A stretch of DNA of 64,000 nucleotides from Letharia columbiana (lineage: Eukaryota; Ascomycota; Lecanoromycetes; Lecanorales; Parmeliaceae), in contig NW_023501037.1 in NCBI RefSeq assembly GCF_014066305.1, positions 434,001-498,000 on the forward strand, in the 5' to 3' direction. Of the stretch, positions 62,600 through 64,000 are shown one piece after another. Positions within the stretch are counted from its first letter, which is position 1, and each line of letters opens with the position of its first letter. Position numbers and translations under genes: made by a program. Under the pieces are notes generated by a model. That model searched no databases and was not told where the DNA came from. It saw only the letters and a program-made list of their open reading frames with translations.

Positions 62600-64000
62600 A
62601 ATAAGTCTCTTATTACTAAAGAGTTTAATTAATTATATAAATTAATAGCGAGTAAGTAAAGGCGATAAAATAAGATATAATTATCGATTAGATTAGATAT
62701 ATTTCTAGATAATACTTATACTACGCGTATACTTCTCTATACTTATTATTATTAAGATATAAATTAATAAAATAATTATATTATTTAACTATTTATTAAA
62801 CTCTACTATAGAGAAGATTTATTATATTAAAGTATATATTATTAATATAGATATATTTTTATTTAAAGTAATTATTAAAGAATTATTTAGAAATCTTACG
62901 CTAGCGCTATTATTAAAAAAAGATTATTATTTAAATATTCTTCGCTATTTTAATATTAAATTTCGAGTTAAATTTATTAATCTAGTTTTTTAATAAGAAG
63001 ATAATTAAAGTATAGTCTTTAAGTTAATACTTATCGACGTTTATTATATATTAATAAAAGCTCTTAAGCTTCTTCTTTAATAACTTATTTATTTCCTCTA
63101 ATTTCTTTATACGCTTATATACTATTATAAGCTAGTTTTAAAGATTTATAATTATAATAAAAGCGGCTAAAATTATCGCTATTATATATTTCTATAATTT
63201 ATATTATTAGATAATCTTCTTATTAAGCTTAGCTCGTTAATAAGATAGCTTTTAAGACTATTTAGCGCGACGATAGCGCTATATTAATTTTCTTATCTAC
63301 GCTTAAAGATATAGAGGAATTTTAATATAGCGATTAATATCGCGTCTTTCGATCTTATAATTATTATAAAGAGAAGACTTATCTTAAATATATAAATTAT
63401 CGTCTTAATAAAAGTAAGTTTTATATAATAAATTAGATATTAGAATTTATTAGTAGATATATATATAAAGCGATAATAATAGAAATAGTTAAGGGTTAGT
63501 AATCGCGTTTATAAGGCGACTATATACTTACTATTAAAGTTATTATTATTATTAAAAAAGAGTATTATAAAATTATTAATCTACGTATTAACGCGATTAA
63601 TAATAATAAGATATTTATAATAAAGAGAAGTAGATTATTAATATAATAAGATATACTATACTTATATTAGTATTAATATTAATATTATAACGCTAGAGTA
63701 AGTACTTATAAGAAAGACATTAGAAGTTATAAAGAATAAAAATAAATAATTCGAAAGAGATTTTTATATCTTCTATTATAGCGCTATTACTAGTGGGTAA
63801 TATCTAATAATATAGATAATAGCGATACGGTAATATTTTACTACTATCTATAAGATCGCGTCGTCTAGCTATCGTTATTATTTCTACTATTATTAATTAA
63901 TAATTAAAGGCGTTATCGTAAACGCGTTACTCTATAGATTACTCCCTTCGAATTTCTATAATAAAGATTATTACTACGCTGCTTCGCTATAAATATAATA
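62600..64000 (-). pseudogene. Antisense frame in the Gypsy-A2 3' region (partial)
   Basis: Counterpart of 26,960-28,894. The sequence is collinear with Gypsy-A1, and the coding-like frame lies on the strand opposite to pol, starting outside the window. It is CG-rich compared with pol (for example CGATACGGTAATATTTTACT near 63,823). Function unknown. Confidence 0.4.

Larger units (their letters stand above)
57563..64000 (+). mobile_element. Gypsy-A2: second copy of the chromovirus, truncated by window end
   Basis: Collinear over its whole length with the reverse complement of Gypsy-A1. The window end corresponds to about 27,345 in A1, so about 0.7 kb including the 3' LTR lies outside. Estimated full length is 7.1 kb. 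It lacks the TRIM-like element and so shows the empty site. It is inserted in the Gypsy-D protease region. Confidence 0.88.

Noticed and set aside
1..64000. Mitochondrial or plasmid DNA, because of extreme AT content
   Set aside because: Nuclear chromoviruses with chromodomains, nested insertions and CpA-specific mutation all indicate nuclear heterochromatin; no mitochondrial gene was seen.
1..64000. A centromere
   Set aside because: AT-rich, RIPped retrotransposon clusters occur both at centromeres and in dispersed isochores of such fungi; the sequence alone cannot tell them apart.

Overview
This window looks like a repeat-only AT-rich isochore from a filamentous ascomycete fungus (Pezizomycotina). 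The main evidence is mutational. Over almost the whole 64 kb the dinucleotides CA and TG are nearly absent while CG, CT and TA are common. Positions 1-1290 contain no CA or TG at all by my reading. That is the mark of repeat-induced point mutation (RIP, C to T mainly in CpA). Old reading frames are still legible, but they are broken by TAA and TAG codons (former Gln and Trp codons), almost never by TGA. I see no intact host gene, tRNA or rRNA.

Layout. (1) 1-5,710 holds the 5' part of a Ty3/gypsy chromovirus, here called Gypsy-C (plus strand), with an inverted fragment of the same family at 1-905 and a 306-bp tract without any G or C. (2) 5,719-46,123 is a composite block bounded by about 208-237 bp terminal inverted repeats (TIRs) and by an 8-bp direct repeat, TCTATAAG. 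It interrupts Gypsy-C inside its reverse transcriptase, and the frame resumes at 46,132. The block holds two copies of a 6.2-6.3 kb segment (A), two copies of a tandemly duplicated segment (B), an inverted TIR between the copies, and an 18-kb insert in the second copy. (3) Inside that insert is a complete chromovirus, Gypsy-A1 (26,656-35,113, minus strand), with 275-bp LTRs. Its chromodomain is in turn interrupted by a 1,329-bp LTR-flanked non-coding element (28,900-30,228) with 150-bp LTRs and a 5-bp duplication, TTAAT. (4) 46,132-50,201 is the rest of Gypsy-C: RT, RNase H, integrase and chromodomain. (5) 50,202-53,125 is an island that has largely escaped RIP. It consists of short direct repeats, a roughly 200-bp tandem array and two copies of a short coding tail, and is related to the 28.9-30.2 kb element. 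(6) 53,126-57,562 is a third degraded gypsy element, Gypsy-D (gag and protease). (7) 57,563-64,000 is Gypsy-A2 (plus strand), a second copy of the Gypsy-A family inserted in Gypsy-D and cut by the window end.

Relative order read from the nesting: Gypsy-C is older than the TIR block, which is older than Gypsy-A1, which is older than the small LTR element. Gypsy-D is older than Gypsy-A2. All protein calls are relics. No protein in this window is expected to work, and several long stretches (segments A, B and the two unassigned inserts) stay unidentified. Coordinates of domains in RIP-degraded frames are approximate.
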